From Zhongshania aliphaticivorans (lineage in GTDB: Bacteria > Pseudomonadota > Gammaproteobacteria > Pseudomonadales > Spongiibacteraceae), in NCBI RefSeq assembly GCF_902705875.1, contig NZ_CACSIK010000001.1, forward strand, positions 1,233,994 to 1,297,993: a stretch of DNA of 64,000 bases. The letters run 5' to 3'. Position numbers and translations under genes: made by a program. Positions 20,184 to 29,553 of this stretch are shown piece by piece. The notes beneath the pieces were generated by a model. It was not told where the DNA came from and did no database searches. It worked only from the letters and a program-made list of their open reading frames with translations. The first letter of the stretch is position 1, and each line of letters starts with the position of its first letter.

Positions 20184-20527
20184 TTTTTACATTGAACTGA
20201 AGCAAGCTGTGACCAGCGGTTGTAGCTGCGCAGTTCATTTTGATCAACGATATTAACAGTGACTTTTTGGCTGGAAAATCCATTTTCAGCGAGAAAGTTA
20301 CAAACATCTTTAGCGTATTTCTTTTCATTAATGACATCTTTTATTACGGTGATGCCTAATACGTTATGAGCTACCCAAATTGCGTCGCTGCCAGGAAACC
20401 CTGCTCTGCCTTCTAGGGCGCGCTCAATCTTCTTGTGAGCGGTGCTAAAGTCTCTTATTTGCGCTGTGCTGCAAACACTGAAAAGTAAAATAATAATGAC
20501 AACACTAGCGATAGTGTGCGCTTTCAT
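20180..20527 (-). CDS. Small secreted protein of unknown function
   Basis: A 115-residue protein with a clear Sec signal peptide (hydrophobic stretch about 7-20, likely cleavage near STAQ). The mature part is small and has two cysteines (in DVCNFL and VQCKN) that could form a disulfide in the periplasm. I do not recognise the family. It is convergent with the SLC13 permease, overlapping its stop by 4 bp, and its promoter would lie in the intergenic region ahead of the porin. Confidence 0.6.
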   Translation of the reverse strand: MKAHTIASVVIIILLFSVCSTAQIRDFSTAHKKIERALEGRAGFPGSDAIWVAHNVLGITVIKDVINEKKYAKDVCNFLAENGFSSQKVTVNIVDQNELRSYNRWSQLASVQCKN

Positions 20528-20596
20528 AACCTCTTCCTGTTGTTATTCATGTAGTGAAACATTTCTACAGTTAGCTGGTGCTCAGCATTATAGCGT

Positions 20597-20662
20597 GTGT
20601 TAAACCGAGGAAGGACGTGATGACATTAAAATGATGATGTCATTGTCTATGACTTTTAACAC
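20597..20662. repeat. Nested inverted repeats in the 20528-20880 intergenic region
   Basis: GTGTTAAA (20597-20604) is mirrored by TTTAACAC (20655-20662); between them ATGACAT (20620-20626) is mirrored by ATGTCAT (20637-20643). The nest sits in the 353-bp gap between the leftward secreted protein and the rightward porin. No T-tract follows. Could be operators or a structured leader. Nothing else is recognised in the gap. Confidence 0.35.
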
Positions 20663-20880
20663 GGTGCTGCTTGAGCGTCTATACTCAGTAAATCATAGCC
20701 GCTGGCTTAGACGGGTATGGGCCATTGCGAAGGGAGTGGGGTGAGCAAATATTAGTGTGCTTATTGTTTAGATTATTCTAACGAAAATGATAGGGTGCAG
20801 ATGCATCAAATTTTGTATAGCCTAGGCTAACAGAAAATAAATATAAGATTATAAATAATGATCAACAGGGTAGATGGGGG

Positions 20881-21993
20881 ATGCGTATGCTTTTGAATAA
20901 TTATGGCAGGATGGTACACGGGCTTGTCTTAGGCTTTCTGGCTTTAATGGTTTCTGGTGCAAGTGTTGCGGGAGCTGAAATCAGTGCGGGTGTATGGTGG
21001 GTCTACCAGAATGCCTCAGAGGGTGATGGAGATGGGGAGTTTGCCGATCCTGCGCTGATTATTTATGGCGATGACGATGGTAGCCATGGCCCGTGGGGGT
21101 TCAGCGCCGAAATGCGCATTGGGACTGGCTCGTTCACTAACCCAGCGAGTAATAACAGTGGTGATAACTTTACCATGCACAAGGCATGGATTAGCTATCA
21201 GCTGGACGAGCATCATAAAGTCACAGTTGGTAAAAGCCAAGTGCCTTTCGGTTGGAAGACCAGCAACTTCTGGCCTGGCGATATGCTGCAAGGGGGTTAT
21301 GGGGATCAGATGGATATCGGCGCCAAATTGACTGGTCAGTCGGCGGGTATTCACTATGATATTGCTTATTACACTCAGGATGATTGGGGAAAAACCAGCA
21401 CTGATACTGTTGATGACAACGGCCATTGGGGCAGTGCAGCCTCTGGCGCGGAAACTTACCGCAAGGGTGAAACCCTTGTTGTGAATGCTGATCTGCCCTT
21501 TGCGGGCGGTCATACCATTGGCATCTCTTTGCAACAAGGTCGGCTTGAAGATCTTACTGCTTTCGCTGCCAATGACAGTACTTCAGACGACGGCGAACAT
21601 CGAGCAGTAGATTTACATTATTATTACACCTATAACAATGTGACCTTTAAATACCGCTTTATTGATGTCATGCGTGACTTCACTGAACTTGATGCTTGTG
21701 TTGCTGCTCTTCGTTGCCCTAATGGGGAGGTGGAGAATCAACGTCATGCGGCACATATTGATTACAAGAAGGACAACTGGCTATTTTACTTGGAAGCGAC
21801 CGCTGCAGAGAGTCAAACTACAGGCAACCCAGCAGGTAGGGTTAAGGCTTTTGCACCGGGTATGAGCTACAACTATGGGCCTGGCTGGCTTTATCTTGAG
21901 TACCTCTGGCAGGATGGATTTATCAATAGTTTTGGCGATGTGGGGGAGGGCGATTTCCGCTCACTTTACCTCTCCTTTGATTTCTATTTTTAG
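20881..21993 (+). CDS. Outer-membrane porin-like beta-barrel protein
   Basis: A 370-residue protein with a signal peptide (hydrophobic core about 13-28, cleavage likely after VAGA). The mature sequence alternates short amphipathic strands with polar turns, ends in the Phe-terminal strand YLSFDFYF recognised by the Bam complex, and contains the KVTVGKSQVPFGWKTS segment typical of phosphate-selective/OprO-P-like or carbohydrate porins. It is followed after 61 bp by a BCCT transporter, suggesting an outer/inner membrane pair for a betaine-like solute. The exact porin family and solute are not certain. Confidence 0.72.
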   Translation: MRMLLNNYGRMVHGLVLGFLALMVSGASVAGAEISAGVWWVYQNASEGDGDGEFADPALIIYGDDDGSHGPWGFSAEMRIGTGSFTNPASNNSGDNFTMHKAWISYQLDEHHKVTVGKSQVPFGWKTSNFWPGDMLQGGYGDQMDIGAKLTGQSAGIHYDIAYYTQDDWGKTSTDTVDDNGHWGSAASGAETYRKGETLVVNADLPFAGGHTIGISLQQGRLEDLTAFAANDSTSDDGEHRAVDLHYYYTYNNVTFKYRFIDVMRDFTELDACVAALRCPNGEVENQRHAAHIDYKKDNWLFYLEATAAESQTTGNPAGRVKAFAPGMSYNYGPGWLYLEYLWQDGFINSFGDVGEGDFRSLYLSFDFYF

Positions 21994-22054
21994 TTCGAGC
22001 GATCACTTCATCTGAAATTTCTGAATGACAACGCTGCACGAAAAAGAGGTTAAT

Positions 22055-23638
22055 ATGTCATATGACGACGATAAGTACAGCATAGAAAATACTGATTATA
22101 CGGTTGGCCAGGACAATATTGAGAAATGGGGTTTCGATGTTCACAACCCCGTTTTTGGTATCAGTGCGGGATTGATTTTGCTATTTTTAATCGCCGCGTT
22201 GGCTACCGACCCAGCAACTGCGAAAGCCGCGCTGGATGGCCTTAAATGGGACATTATTGGTACATTTGATGCTTTTTTTGTTTGGTCTGCCAATCTGTTT
22301 GTGGTTTTCTGTTTAGTTCTGATTTTTTCGCCCTTTGGTCAAATTCGTCTCGGTGGTGCAGGGGCAAAACCGGAGCACTCACGACTATCGTGGTTGGCGA
22401 TGTTGTTTGCCGCAGGTATGGGTATTGGTTTGATGTTTTGGGGGGTTGCCGAGCCGGTAGCTTATTTCACTGGATGGTATGAAACTCCCTTGGGAGTTGC
22501 GCCTAATACCCCTGAGGCGGCGAGTTTGGCCATGGGGGCAACCATGTACCATTGGGGCTTACACGCCTGGGCGATTTACGCTGTCGTGGCATTGTCATTG
22601 GCTTTTTTCGCCTTTAATAAAGGTCTACCGCTTTCCATTCGCTCCGTTTTTTATCCTATTTTAGGTGACCGCACCTGGGGCTGGGCTGGGCATTTCATTG
22701 ATATTCTCGCCGTGTTGGCGACTCTGTTTGGCTTGGCAACATCGCTGGGCTTGGGCGCACAACAGGCCGCATCGGGTATTAACCATGTTTTTGGCAGCTC
22801 TAGTGGTCTTGGCTCTCAGATTTTAGTAATTGTCGGCGTAACCTTAATGGCAATTATCTCTGTCGTAAGAGGGCTTGAAGGTGGTGTAAAAGTACTCAGT
22901 AACGTAAATATGCTTATAGCCTTTGTTCTACTTGCCTTTGTTGGGCTAGTCGGCTTTTCTATGGCCTTGGGTAATTTGGGCACAACGATAAGCGGTTACT
23001 TTCAAAATATCATTCCGCTGAGCAACCCTCACGGGCGCGAGGATGAGAGTTGGCTACAGGGTTGGACGGTATTCTACTGGGCATGGTGGATTTCCTGGTC
23101 TCCTTTTGTCGGCATGTTTATCGCTCGAATCTCGTCTGGCCGTACGGTTAGGGAATTTTTAATCGCGGTACTGGTGGTGCCCACATTGGTGACTGTGTTG
23201 TGGATGTCAATCTACGGCGGTATTGCCATTGATCAGGTGATAAACGGCGTTGGTGCTTTGGGTAAAGAGGGGCTTACCGATGTGCCTTTGGCTATGTTTC
23301 AGATGTTTGATGAGCTGCCGATGAGTACAGTGTTATCTATTATCGCGGTGGTACTGATCTTGGTGTTCTTTGTTACTTCCTCCGACTCTGGCTCATTGGT
23401 TATAGACAGTATTACTGCGGGTGGAAAAATCGATGCGCCAGTGCCTCAGCGTATTTTCTGGGCGAGCATTGAGGGTTTGATCGCCGCCGCTTTATTGTGG
23501 ATTGGTGGCACGGAGGCCATACAGGCCTTGCAGGCAGGCTCAATTTCAACTGGGCTACCTTTTACTTTTGTGCTGTTACTTATGTGCATCAGCCTGATTA
23601 TGGGCTTTCGCACAGAGCCGATGTCGTCGCGTCAGTAA
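22055..23638 (+). CDS. BCCT-family (betaine/choline/carnitine) transporter
   Basis: A 527-residue, twelve-helix inner-membrane transporter. The BCCT signature GWTVFYWAWWISWSPFVG is present, as is the GMGIGLMFWGVAEP unwound-helix motif near residue 130. The Gly-rich motif here is GMGIGL, commonly linked to Na+-coupled substrate uptake (as in BetP-like members). I place the start at the ATG at 22055, 6 bp after AAAGAGG, rather than ten codons upstream. Likely works with the preceding porin in osmolyte or quaternary amine uptake; the substrate is inferred only to family level. Confidence 0.9.
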   Translation: MSYDDDKYSIENTDYTVGQDNIEKWGFDVHNPVFGISAGLILLFLIAALATDPATAKAALDGLKWDIIGTFDAFFVWSANLFVVFCLVLIFSPFGQIRLGGAGAKPEHSRLSWLAMLFAAGMGIGLMFWGVAEPVAYFTGWYETPLGVAPNTPEAASLAMGATMYHWGLHAWAIYAVVALSLAFFAFNKGLPLSIRSVFYPILGDRTWGWAGHFIDILAVLATLFGLATSLGLGAQQAASGINHVFGSSSGLGSQILVIVGVTLMAIISVVRGLEGGVKVLSNVNMLIAFVLLAFVGLVGFSMALGNLGTTISGYFQNIIPLSNPHGREDESWLQGWTVFYWAWWISWSPFVGMFIARISSGRTVREFLIAVLVVPTLVTVLWMSIYGGIAIDQVINGVGALGKEGLTDVPLAMFQMFDELPMSTVLSIIAVVLILVFFVTSSDSGSLVIDSITAGGKIDAPVPQRIFWASIEGLIAAALLWIGGTEAIQALQAGSISTGLPFTFVLLLMCISLIMGFRTEPMSSRQ

Positions 23639-23661
23639 ATGATTAATCGGGAGAGTGATGA

Positions 23662-23699
23662 ATGGTGTTAGTCGGATTTTTAATAGCCGCTAACACCAT
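23662..23699. repeat. Inverted repeat between convergent BCCT and exonuclease genes
   Basis: ATGGTGTTAG and CTAACACCAT form a 10-bp perfect stem, extended by CGG/CCG, around an AT-rich loop. The exonuclease stop codon lies within the right arm. A T-rich loop and absence of a trailing T-tract make it a weak bidirectional terminator candidate at best. Confidence 0.4.
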
Positions 23700-24400
23700 A
23701 GCTGACTGACTGGTACATCTGGCGAAAAGTGATGCGCCAATTGTGCTTGAAGTAGTTCCGCGGTGGCGATGGCATCGATGGTGGCATGGTGAAGTTGATA
23801 GGTAGGAAGCCCATAGCGCTGCCGGCAGTCCGGCAGGCGCACTGAGGGTAGGGCTTGATTCAACAGTTTTGCTACTAGACTGCGATTGCCTCGCAGTAAA
23901 TGCTGCTCCAGTGCCATTGTATCGATCACCGGAAAATGAATGCCTTCACCTATTCGTTGCATCAATGCGCTAGTTAGAAAATCACGCTCAATGTGACGAT
24001 AGTGCACTACGACAACTTTTCCAGCTAGAGCGTGTAGTAACTCGCGAAGAACCTGAGTCAGATCCGGTGCATTGACAATGTCGGAATGAGTGATTTGATG
24101 AATGACCACTGACTTTTCTTCCAGTGGACAGTTTGGCTTTACAATCCAGTGCTTGGTTTGGGAGCAGCGGATGCGCTGAATACTAAATGGCACTAGGCCA
24201 ATACTGACAATATCGTCTTGCTTGCTATTAAGCCCAGTGGTTTCAAAGTCTAGGGCGACGAGGGGTACTGTATCCATTGGCGTGTCGCCGCTGACCATAC
24301 CTTGGCTGTAATAGGTTTGTAGGTGTTCATGGCGGCTACTCTGCCGCAGTTGCTTAAAGTATCTTTCCCAATCTATTGGTTTGCTCTCACGCGGTTTCAT
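23690..24400 (-). CDS. DEDDh 3'-5' exonuclease (DnaQ-like)
   Basis: A 236-residue RNase T/DnaQ-fold exonuclease. ExoI is LVALDFETTGLN (Asp, Glu), ExoII lies in VVHYRHIERDFL, and ExoIII is the HATIDAIATAELL block with the catalytic His and Asp of DEDDh enzymes. It starts 7 bp after the DUF294 gene, and the same pair is common in gammaproteobacteria, often beside a symporter gene. Whether it acts on DNA or RNA is unknown; it is not the Pol III epsilon subunit by context. Confidence 0.87.
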   Translation of the reverse strand: MKPRESKPIDWERYFKQLRQSSRHEHLQTYYSQGMVSGDTPMDTVPLVALDFETTGLNSKQDDIVSIGLVPFSIQRIRCSQTKHWIVKPNCPLEEKSVVIHQITHSDIVNAPDLTQVLRELLHALAGKVVVVHYRHIERDFLTSALMQRIGEGIHFPVIDTMALEQHLLRGNRSLVAKLLNQALPSVRLPDCRQRYGLPTYQLHHATIDAIATAELLQAQLAHHFSPDVPVSQLWC

Positions 24401-24407
24401 GAAATAC

Positions 24408-26291
24408 CTAAACTAAGGCGCTAGCTTTGTAACGGAATTTCAGGAAGTTTTGCGCGTTGTCCAAAACCCTGAACGCCTCCTTTAGATTGCGCCTTTCAAA
24501 ACTCGATAACATATCGGGTTGAACATTATTATCGGGTTCTTCCCCTGCTTGAATAGACTGTGCTTGGTGCCGTGCTCTAACAATGGAGAGGTACTCGAGG
24601 GCGTCGCTCAGATCTTGTGCTTTACCAGCTGGGAGTAGGCCGGCCTGCTTGATATCCTCAATGCGCTCAAAGGAATTCTGTGCTCTAGAGCCGATCGCCA
24701 GTGCGTGTACTCGGATGGCATCCGTTAGGGGCGCTGTTCCACGCCGCTTGAGGTTGATTGATTTTTTGTGTTTACCATCTTGTTCCAATACAAAATCCTT
24801 GAAAAAGCCCAGTGGCGGTGTTCGATTTAAGGCATTGCGCGCCATATTGGCCAAAAAAACACGATGCTTGGGCGCCTTGTTAGCGACAAACCGGCGCAAT
24901 TCATCCGCTAAGCTCTCTTCACCCCAGACGCTATCAAGGTCGAAAAATATACAACTGTTCAGCAAAGTTTTGGGTTGGGGTTTTTCGATCCAGTTGCTAA
25001 ATTGATATTTCCATTCATCAAGGCTTAGGCGGTACTCCGGGTTGGTCGCCATGATATTACCACTGCAGTAAGGATAACCACACTCGGCTAGGCCATCACT
25101 GACAAACTTGGCGATGTTCTCAAAATAGCGACCGTGTTGATCTTCTTGGAAGTCGTTGTGCAGAATGATGGCATTGTCCTGATCGGTAACGAGCAGCTGC
25201 TCGTCACGGGCCATCGATCCTAAGGCTAGGAAGCTATAAGGTACAGGTGGTGGCCCCAATTCCTCTTCAGCGAGTTCCAGTAGGCGTTGCTTAAAACTCC
25301 GTCCAATCACCGCCATTGCATTGCCGATCATATGGGAGTTTGCATCTTCGTTTACCATGCGAACAAATACCGCTGGCAGCTGCTGGGCGTAGTGTTGTAG
25401 TCCCTCAATGTTCTGTTGAGCAAAAATGCCACGGGCCAGCAGGATACTGCTTTGTGACTCATGGCGAAGAATATCCGACATTGAAACCACGCCAATACAG
25501 CGTCGGTCATGCATGATCGGCAAGTGATGGACGTTAAAGCGCAGCATAGAGAGCATAGCTTCGAACACATAGGTATTGTCATCAAGGGTGATGAGATTTT
25601 CCGACATGACTTCACCGACCGCTTTGTCGAAACTGAGGCCCTCTGCTATTACTCGCGAGCGTATATCGCGGTCAGTGAGGATCCCCACTGTGTGTGAGTC
25701 GCTATCGCCAGAAGAGGGCGGTTCAGCGTTCGTTACCAATAGCACTGAAACGCCTTGCTCTGTCATTTGCAGCGCGGCGTCCTGAATCGAGGTGTTGGAG
25801 CTGCACGTGACTAACTCCCGGGTGATCAGCGCCTTAACTTTAACGGTCGTGAGGTCATTGCTTTCAGCTTGTGCCGAAATGGCGTGGCGCAACAGTGCAT
25901 TATCTTCTGTTTCAAAAAAGTCGGCGAAAGCGTCAAAGCGCTCGCAAAGATCGTTGAATTGCGCCACCGGGATACAGTAGACAAGTGTGTCTTCAAGTGC
26001 TTTCACCGGGAAGCGCACACGGTGATTCAGCATTAAGCCCATGTGGCCGAAAATCCCGCCTTCCCCTAAGCGGTTATATAGCTCTCCTGTGCGGCGAAAG
26101 GTTTCCACAACCCCGCTGCGGACCACATAAAGGTCCTGAATCGGCTCGCGAAATTGCAGAATATCTCGTCCCGCACGGTAATAGCCAATCTCTATGTGTT
26201 GAGCGAGTTGATTTAAGTTCGGCTCCGGTAGCTCATTAAACGGAGGGTGTTGTTGTAAGAAGCCTGCAATTTCTAGTTGTTCTGCATGCAC
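24408..26291 (-). CDS. cNMP-binding / CBS / DUF294 nucleotidyltransferase-like signalling protein
   Basis: A 627-residue multidomain protein. Residues about 15-130 are a cyclic-nucleotide-binding-like fold; about 155-275 two CBS motifs (VKALITRELVTCSSNTSIQDAA and VGEVMSENLITLDDNTYVFEA-type); about 330-470 the DUF294 putative nucleotidyltransferase with LGSMARDEQLLVTDQDNA (GS-x-R-x-E and D-x-D metal motif); the end is DUF294_C. It starts at GTG with GAGG 8 bp upstream. Likely a ligand-sensing regulatory enzyme, comparable to GlnD-like transferases, but no substrate is established. Operon with the exonuclease downstream. Confidence 0.87.
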   Translation of the reverse strand: MHAEQLEIAGFLQQHPPFNELPEPNLNQLAQHIEIGYYRAGRDILQFREPIQDLYVVRSGVVETFRRTGELYNRLGEGGIFGHMGLMLNHRVRFPVKALEDTLVYCIPVAQFNDLCERFDAFADFFETEDNALLRHAISAQAESNDLTTVKVKALITRELVTCSSNTSIQDAALQMTEQGVSVLLVTNAEPPSSGDSDSHTVGILTDRDIRSRVIAEGLSFDKAVGEVMSENLITLDDNTYVFEAMLSMLRFNVHHLPIMHDRRCIGVVSMSDILRHESQSSILLARGIFAQQNIEGLQHYAQQLPAVFVRMVNEDANSHMIGNAMAVIGRSFKQRLLELAEEELGPPPVPYSFLALGSMARDEQLLVTDQDNAIILHNDFQEDQHGRYFENIAKFVSDGLAECGYPYCSGNIMATNPEYRLSLDEWKYQFSNWIEKPQPKTLLNSCIFFDLDSVWGEESLADELRRFVANKAPKHRVFLANMARNALNRTPPLGFFKDFVLEQDGKHKKSINLKRRGTAPLTDAIRVHALAIGSRAQNSFERIEDIKQAGLLPAGKAQDLSDALEYLSIVRARHQAQSIQAGEEPDNNVQPDMLSSFERRNLKEAFRVLDNAQNFLKFRYKASALV

Positions 26292-26503
26292 AGCATGATC
26301 CTCAATATTGATGCTAAGTGCTCAAAGCGCAGCGTGTGAGCCTGTTAATCATAGCCTGAATTATTGATTTATGATTTTTTTAAACTAATTGAGAGCGATA
26401 CAAGGTGGAGAATGGTTTGGGGGGTAGCGTTAAGGAAGAGTGATCAGTGTGTGCAAAATGTGAGTAGCACGAGGCTTTGTTTATTTGCTTGGTTCTGAAA
26501 ACC

Positions 26504-26531
26504 AAAAAAGGGCTACCTTTCGGTAACCCTT
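26504..26531 (-). terminator. Rho-independent terminator of tRNA-Asn
   Basis: Read on the minus strand, AGGGTTACC and GGTAGCCCT pair around GAAA (a stable tetraloop), followed by six T. It begins about 10 bp after the CCA end of tRNA-Asn. Confidence 0.85.
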
Positions 26532-26540
26532 TGATTTGTT

Positions 26541-26616
26541 TGGCTCCGCCTGCTGGGCTCGAACCAGCGACCCAATGATTAACAGTCATTTGCTCTACCA
26601 ACTGAGCTAAGGCGGA
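26541..26616 (-). tRNA. tRNA-Asn (GTT)
   Basis: A 76-nt cloverleaf on the minus strand: 7-bp acceptor TCCGCCT/AGGCGGA, D-arm TAGCTCAGTTGGTAGAGC, anticodon loop CTGTTAA giving anticodon GTT, T-arm GGTTCGAGCC, and an encoded GCCA 3' end. Confidence 0.97.
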
Positions 26617-26641
26617 ACAGCTTTAACAGCTGAGGCCGCGC

Positions 26642-26670
26642 ATATTAAGGATGTTTCCTTGGGGCGTCAA
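26642..26670 (-). promoter_or_regulatory. Sigma-70 promoter of tRNA-Asn
   Basis: On the minus strand TTGACG is followed, exactly 17 bp later, by TAATAT, then a GC-rich discriminator GCGCGG typical of stringently controlled stable-RNA promoters. The start point would be about 20 bp before the tRNA 5' end. Confidence 0.75.
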
Positions 26671-26804
26671 CCCCTGGCAGAAGAATTTCTTATTTTGATG
26701 ATTTTATGAGCAATTTCCACGGTTTAGCATCATTTTGGTAAGCACTTATTTTGCGGCAGGATTACCTGCGCGTTACTATGGGGGCTTTTGTGGCGAGCAG
26801 AGTC

Positions 26805-28829
26805 ATGAGTAAGCCTTTTCAGGTTGTGTCTAAATTTGCCCCCGCAGGTGATCAGCCTAGCGCTATCGCCGGATTAATTGAGGGTGTGAATGCGGGTCTG
26901 CACGCGCAGACTTTGCTTGGGGTGACCGGTTCCGGTAAAACCTTCACGATTGCCAATGTTGTTGAGGCCTTGCAGCGGCCTACCATTGTGATGGCACCCA
27001 ATAAAACGTTGGCTGCTCAATTGTATGGTGAGTTCAAAGAGTTTTTCCCGAATAACGCGGTTGAGTACTTTGTTTCCTATTATGACTATTACCAGCCGGA
27101 AGCCTACGTTCCTGCCTCTGATACGTTTATTGAAAAAGATTCTTCCATTAATGACCATATAGAACAGATGCGGTTGTCGGCTACCAAGGCGTTAATGGAG
27201 CGTTCTGATGCGATTATTGTGGCATCGGTGTCGGCGATATATGGTTTGGGTGATCCAGAGCAGTATTTTAAAATGATATTGCATTTGGTGCGCGGTGAGC
27301 GAATTGATCAGCGTAAATTACTGCGCCGTTTAGCTGAGCTGCAATACACCCGCAATGATATGGCCTTTCAGCGTGGTACTTACCGAGTGAGGGGGGATGT
27401 GATTGATATTTTCCCAGCAGAAAGCGATAAAAATGCGGTTCGTGTTGAGCTGTTTGATGATGAAGTGGATTCCATTACGGCGTTTGATCCTTTAACAGGA
27501 GAGTCATACGGTAAGTATCCGCGGATTACTATCTATCCCAAAAGTCATTACGTGACACCGCGTGAAACCCTGCTTAAAGCGGTAGATTTTATCGAAGAGG
27601 AGTTGGTTGAGCGTTTAACACAGCTGCGTAGCAACGAATTGTTGGTTGAAGCGCAGCGGTTGGAGCAGCGTACCCGCTATGATATTGAAATGATTCGTGA
27701 GCTGGGATATTGCAATGGGATAGAAAATTATTCGCGGTATTTGTCGGGTCGTGATCCCGGTGAGGCACCGCCAACCTTATTTGATTATCTGCCAGAAGAC
27801 GCGCTTGTGGTTATTGATGAATCCCACGTTACGATTCCGCAAATTGGCGCGATGTATAAAGGGGATAGATCGCGGAAGGAAACCTTGGTTCAGTATGGGT
27901 TCCGTTTGCCATCCGCTTTGGATAACCGGCCCATGAAGTTTGACGAGTGGGAGCGCCTTGTGCCGCAGATTATCTTGGTGTCGGCGACACCAGGTAACTA
28001 CGAGGCTGAAACCTCGGCGAGAACGGTCGAACAGGTTGTCAGGCCGACTGGCTTGGTTGACCCTGATATTGAAGTACGCCCAGCTACAACACAAGTCGAT
28101 GACCTGTTATCGGAAATTGTGTTACGTACCGCAGCTGGAGATCGCGTGTTGGTGACAACCTTAACAAAGCGGATGGCTGAGGATTTATCAGAATACTTAG
28201 ATGAACATGGCGTGAAAGTTAGGTATTTACACTCTGATATAGACACGGTTGAGCGGGTAGAGATAATTCGTGATCTCCGGCTGGGTAAGTTTGATGTTTT
28301 GGTTGGGATCAATTTGCTGCGGGAAGGTCTAGATATGCCTGAGGTGTCGCTGGTGGCTATATTAGATGCCGACAAAGAGGGTTTTCTGCGCTCAGAGCGT
28401 TCTTTAATTCAGACTATAGGTCGAGCGGCACGAAACTTAAACGGCAAAGCCATCCTGTATGGCGACCGTATTACCGGTTCAATGCAGCGGGCTATTGATG
28501 AAACCCAGCGCCGAAGAGAAAAGCAAATTGCTCACAATCTAAAAAATAATATAACGCCTATTGGTGTTAAAAAGTCAGTGGAAGATATCCTTGATGCTGG
28601 CGCAATACCTGGCTCCAAGAAAAAGCAGCGTGGTAATGTTCAGAAAGTGGCCGAGCCTTCTGGTGACTATTTATTAGATGCAGCGGGGATGTCGAATAAC
28701 GAACTGGCTAAACTGATAAAAACCTTGGAGCAAGATATGCAGCGTCACGCTAAAAATTTAGAGTTTGAAGCGGCTGCCAATGTCAGAGATAAATTAACGG
28801 AAATAAAACAGCGGTTCTTTGCCGCGTAA
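26805..28829 (+). CDS. uvrB: Excinuclease ABC subunit B
   Basis: A 674-residue UvrB (E. coli 673). P-loop [10 protein letters not shown], the damage-probing beta-hairpin region [12 protein letters not shown], helicase motif II VIDESHV, motif [11 protein letters not shown], and the C-terminal UvrC-binding UVR motif ([22 protein letters not shown]) are visible. It verifies damage in nucleotide excision repair. I start at the ATG at 26805 (MSKPFQVV), matching the family N-terminus; upstream in-frame starts would add 18 unconserved residues. Confidence 0.98.
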   Translation: MSKPFQVVSKFAPAGDQPSAIAGLIEGVNAGLHAQTLLGVTGSGKTFTIANVVEALQRPTIVMAPNKTLAAQLYGEFKEFFPNNAVEYFVSYYDYYQPEAYVPASDTFIEKDSSINDHIEQMRLSATKALMERSDAIIVASVSAIYGLGDPEQYFKMILHLVRGERIDQRKLLRRLAELQYTRNDMAFQRGTYRVRGDVIDIFPAESDKNAVRVELFDDEVDSITAFDPLTGESYGKYPRITIYPKSHYVTPRETLLKAVDFIEEELVERLTQLRSNELLVEAQRLEQRTRYDIEMIRELGYCNGIENYSRYLSGRDPGEAPPTLFDYLPEDALVVIDESHVTIPQIGAMYKGDRSRKETLVQYGFRLPSALDNRPMKFDEWERLVPQIILVSATPGNYEAETSARTVEQVVRPTGLVDPDIEVRPATTQVDDLLSEIVLRTAAGDRVLVTTLTKRMAEDLSEYLDEHGVKVRYLHSDIDTVERVEIIRDLRLGKFDVLVGINLLREGLDMPEVSLVAILDADKEGFLRSERSLIQTIGRAARNLNGKAILYGDRITGSMQRAIDETQRRREKQIAHNLKNNITPIGVKKSVEDILDAGAIPGSKKKQRGNVQKVAEPSGDYLLDAAGMSNNELAKLIKTLEQDMQRHAKNLEFEAAANVRDKLTEIKQRFFAA

Positions 28830-28844
28830 TATCTTTATTAAGCC

Positions 28845-28873
28845 TTGTGCTGTGAGTTTAGCGTGATTATAAT
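28845..28873 (+). promoter_or_regulatory. Sigma-70 promoter of tRNA-Val
   Basis: TTGTGC and a perfect TATAAT box separated by 17 bp, followed by a GCGCGTCC discriminator, 14 bp before the tRNA. Typical stable-RNA promoter layout. Confidence 0.72.
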
Positions 28874-28886
28874 GCGCGTCCTTTTT

Positions 28887-28963
<77 letters not shown>

Positions 28964-28969
28964 AATTTT

Positions 28970-28996
28970 AAAGCCCGCTAAATAGCGGGCTTTTTT
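28970..28996 (+). terminator. Rho-independent terminator of tRNA-Val
   Basis: AAGCCCGCTA-AA-TAGCGGGC stem immediately followed by six T, starting 7 bp after the tRNA CCA end. Confidence 0.88.
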
Positions 28997-29374
28997 GTGT
29001 GCGTAATATAGCTAGCGTTAAAGGTATAAGTTGTTAGTTGTGCACATGATTCCATCGCTCACAAATGCGATATGGTGACTCTGTTCGCCAGTGTTTATTT
29101 CTTCTTGCTTTGTTTTGAGTTGGTATTGCTATTTACCTCATTGCTTATAGCCAAGTTTTCGCGCTTTATGTTCCGCCTGCTGACGAAGTCATGTTCTCTC
29201 GATAGGTAATGATAAGTTTGTTGGTAATAGGGGGGATATTTGAAGTACCAACAAAGTAACCGGATTCTCAGTAATACTTTTTGCTCATGGGAATAAAGTT
29301 TCCACTTGATTGTGATGACGAAAAATAATTTGTCTACAAGCTGCAATCTTAATCTTTTCGCTGTCTACTTTTGA

Positions 29375-29521
29375 ATGATCGGTCTTGGGATGGGGGAGAT
29401 TGAAAAGTTTGCTAAAGCTTGTGGGTTAAGCATTAAAAAGATGATGGGCTGTGCTGCTAAAGCAGCCCAGGTCTTAAAACTAAGAGGCGCTGAATTTAAG
29501 ACCCGAGCTGAACTGCGCTGA
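29375..29521 (+). CDS. Possible 48-residue small protein
   Basis: An ATG-to-TGA frame of 48 codons immediately after an in-frame stop. The product is helical-looking and Lys/Ala-rich, with a GEIEKFAKACGLSIKKMM start and two Cys; I do not recognise it. It lacks a good ribosome binding site. An inverted repeat GGTCTTAAA/TTTAAGACC (29470-29503) lies inside it. It could be real, a gene remnant, or chance. The rest of 28997-29553 shows no other gene I can support. Confidence 0.3.
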   Translation: MIGLGMGEIEKFAKACGLSIKKMMGCAAKAAQVLKLRGAEFKTRAELR

Positions 29522-29553
29522 TTAATCTCTCACCGTTTATCGGCTTAAGTCAG

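Noticed and set aside
26380..26601. 73-codon minus strand frame overlapping tRNA-Asn
   Set aside because: It runs through the tRNA and its terminator; a shadow frame.
29095..29346. 83-codon minus strand frame after tRNA-Val
   Set aside because: Low-complexity, Lys/Tyr-rich, AT-driven composition with no domain and no clear start signal.
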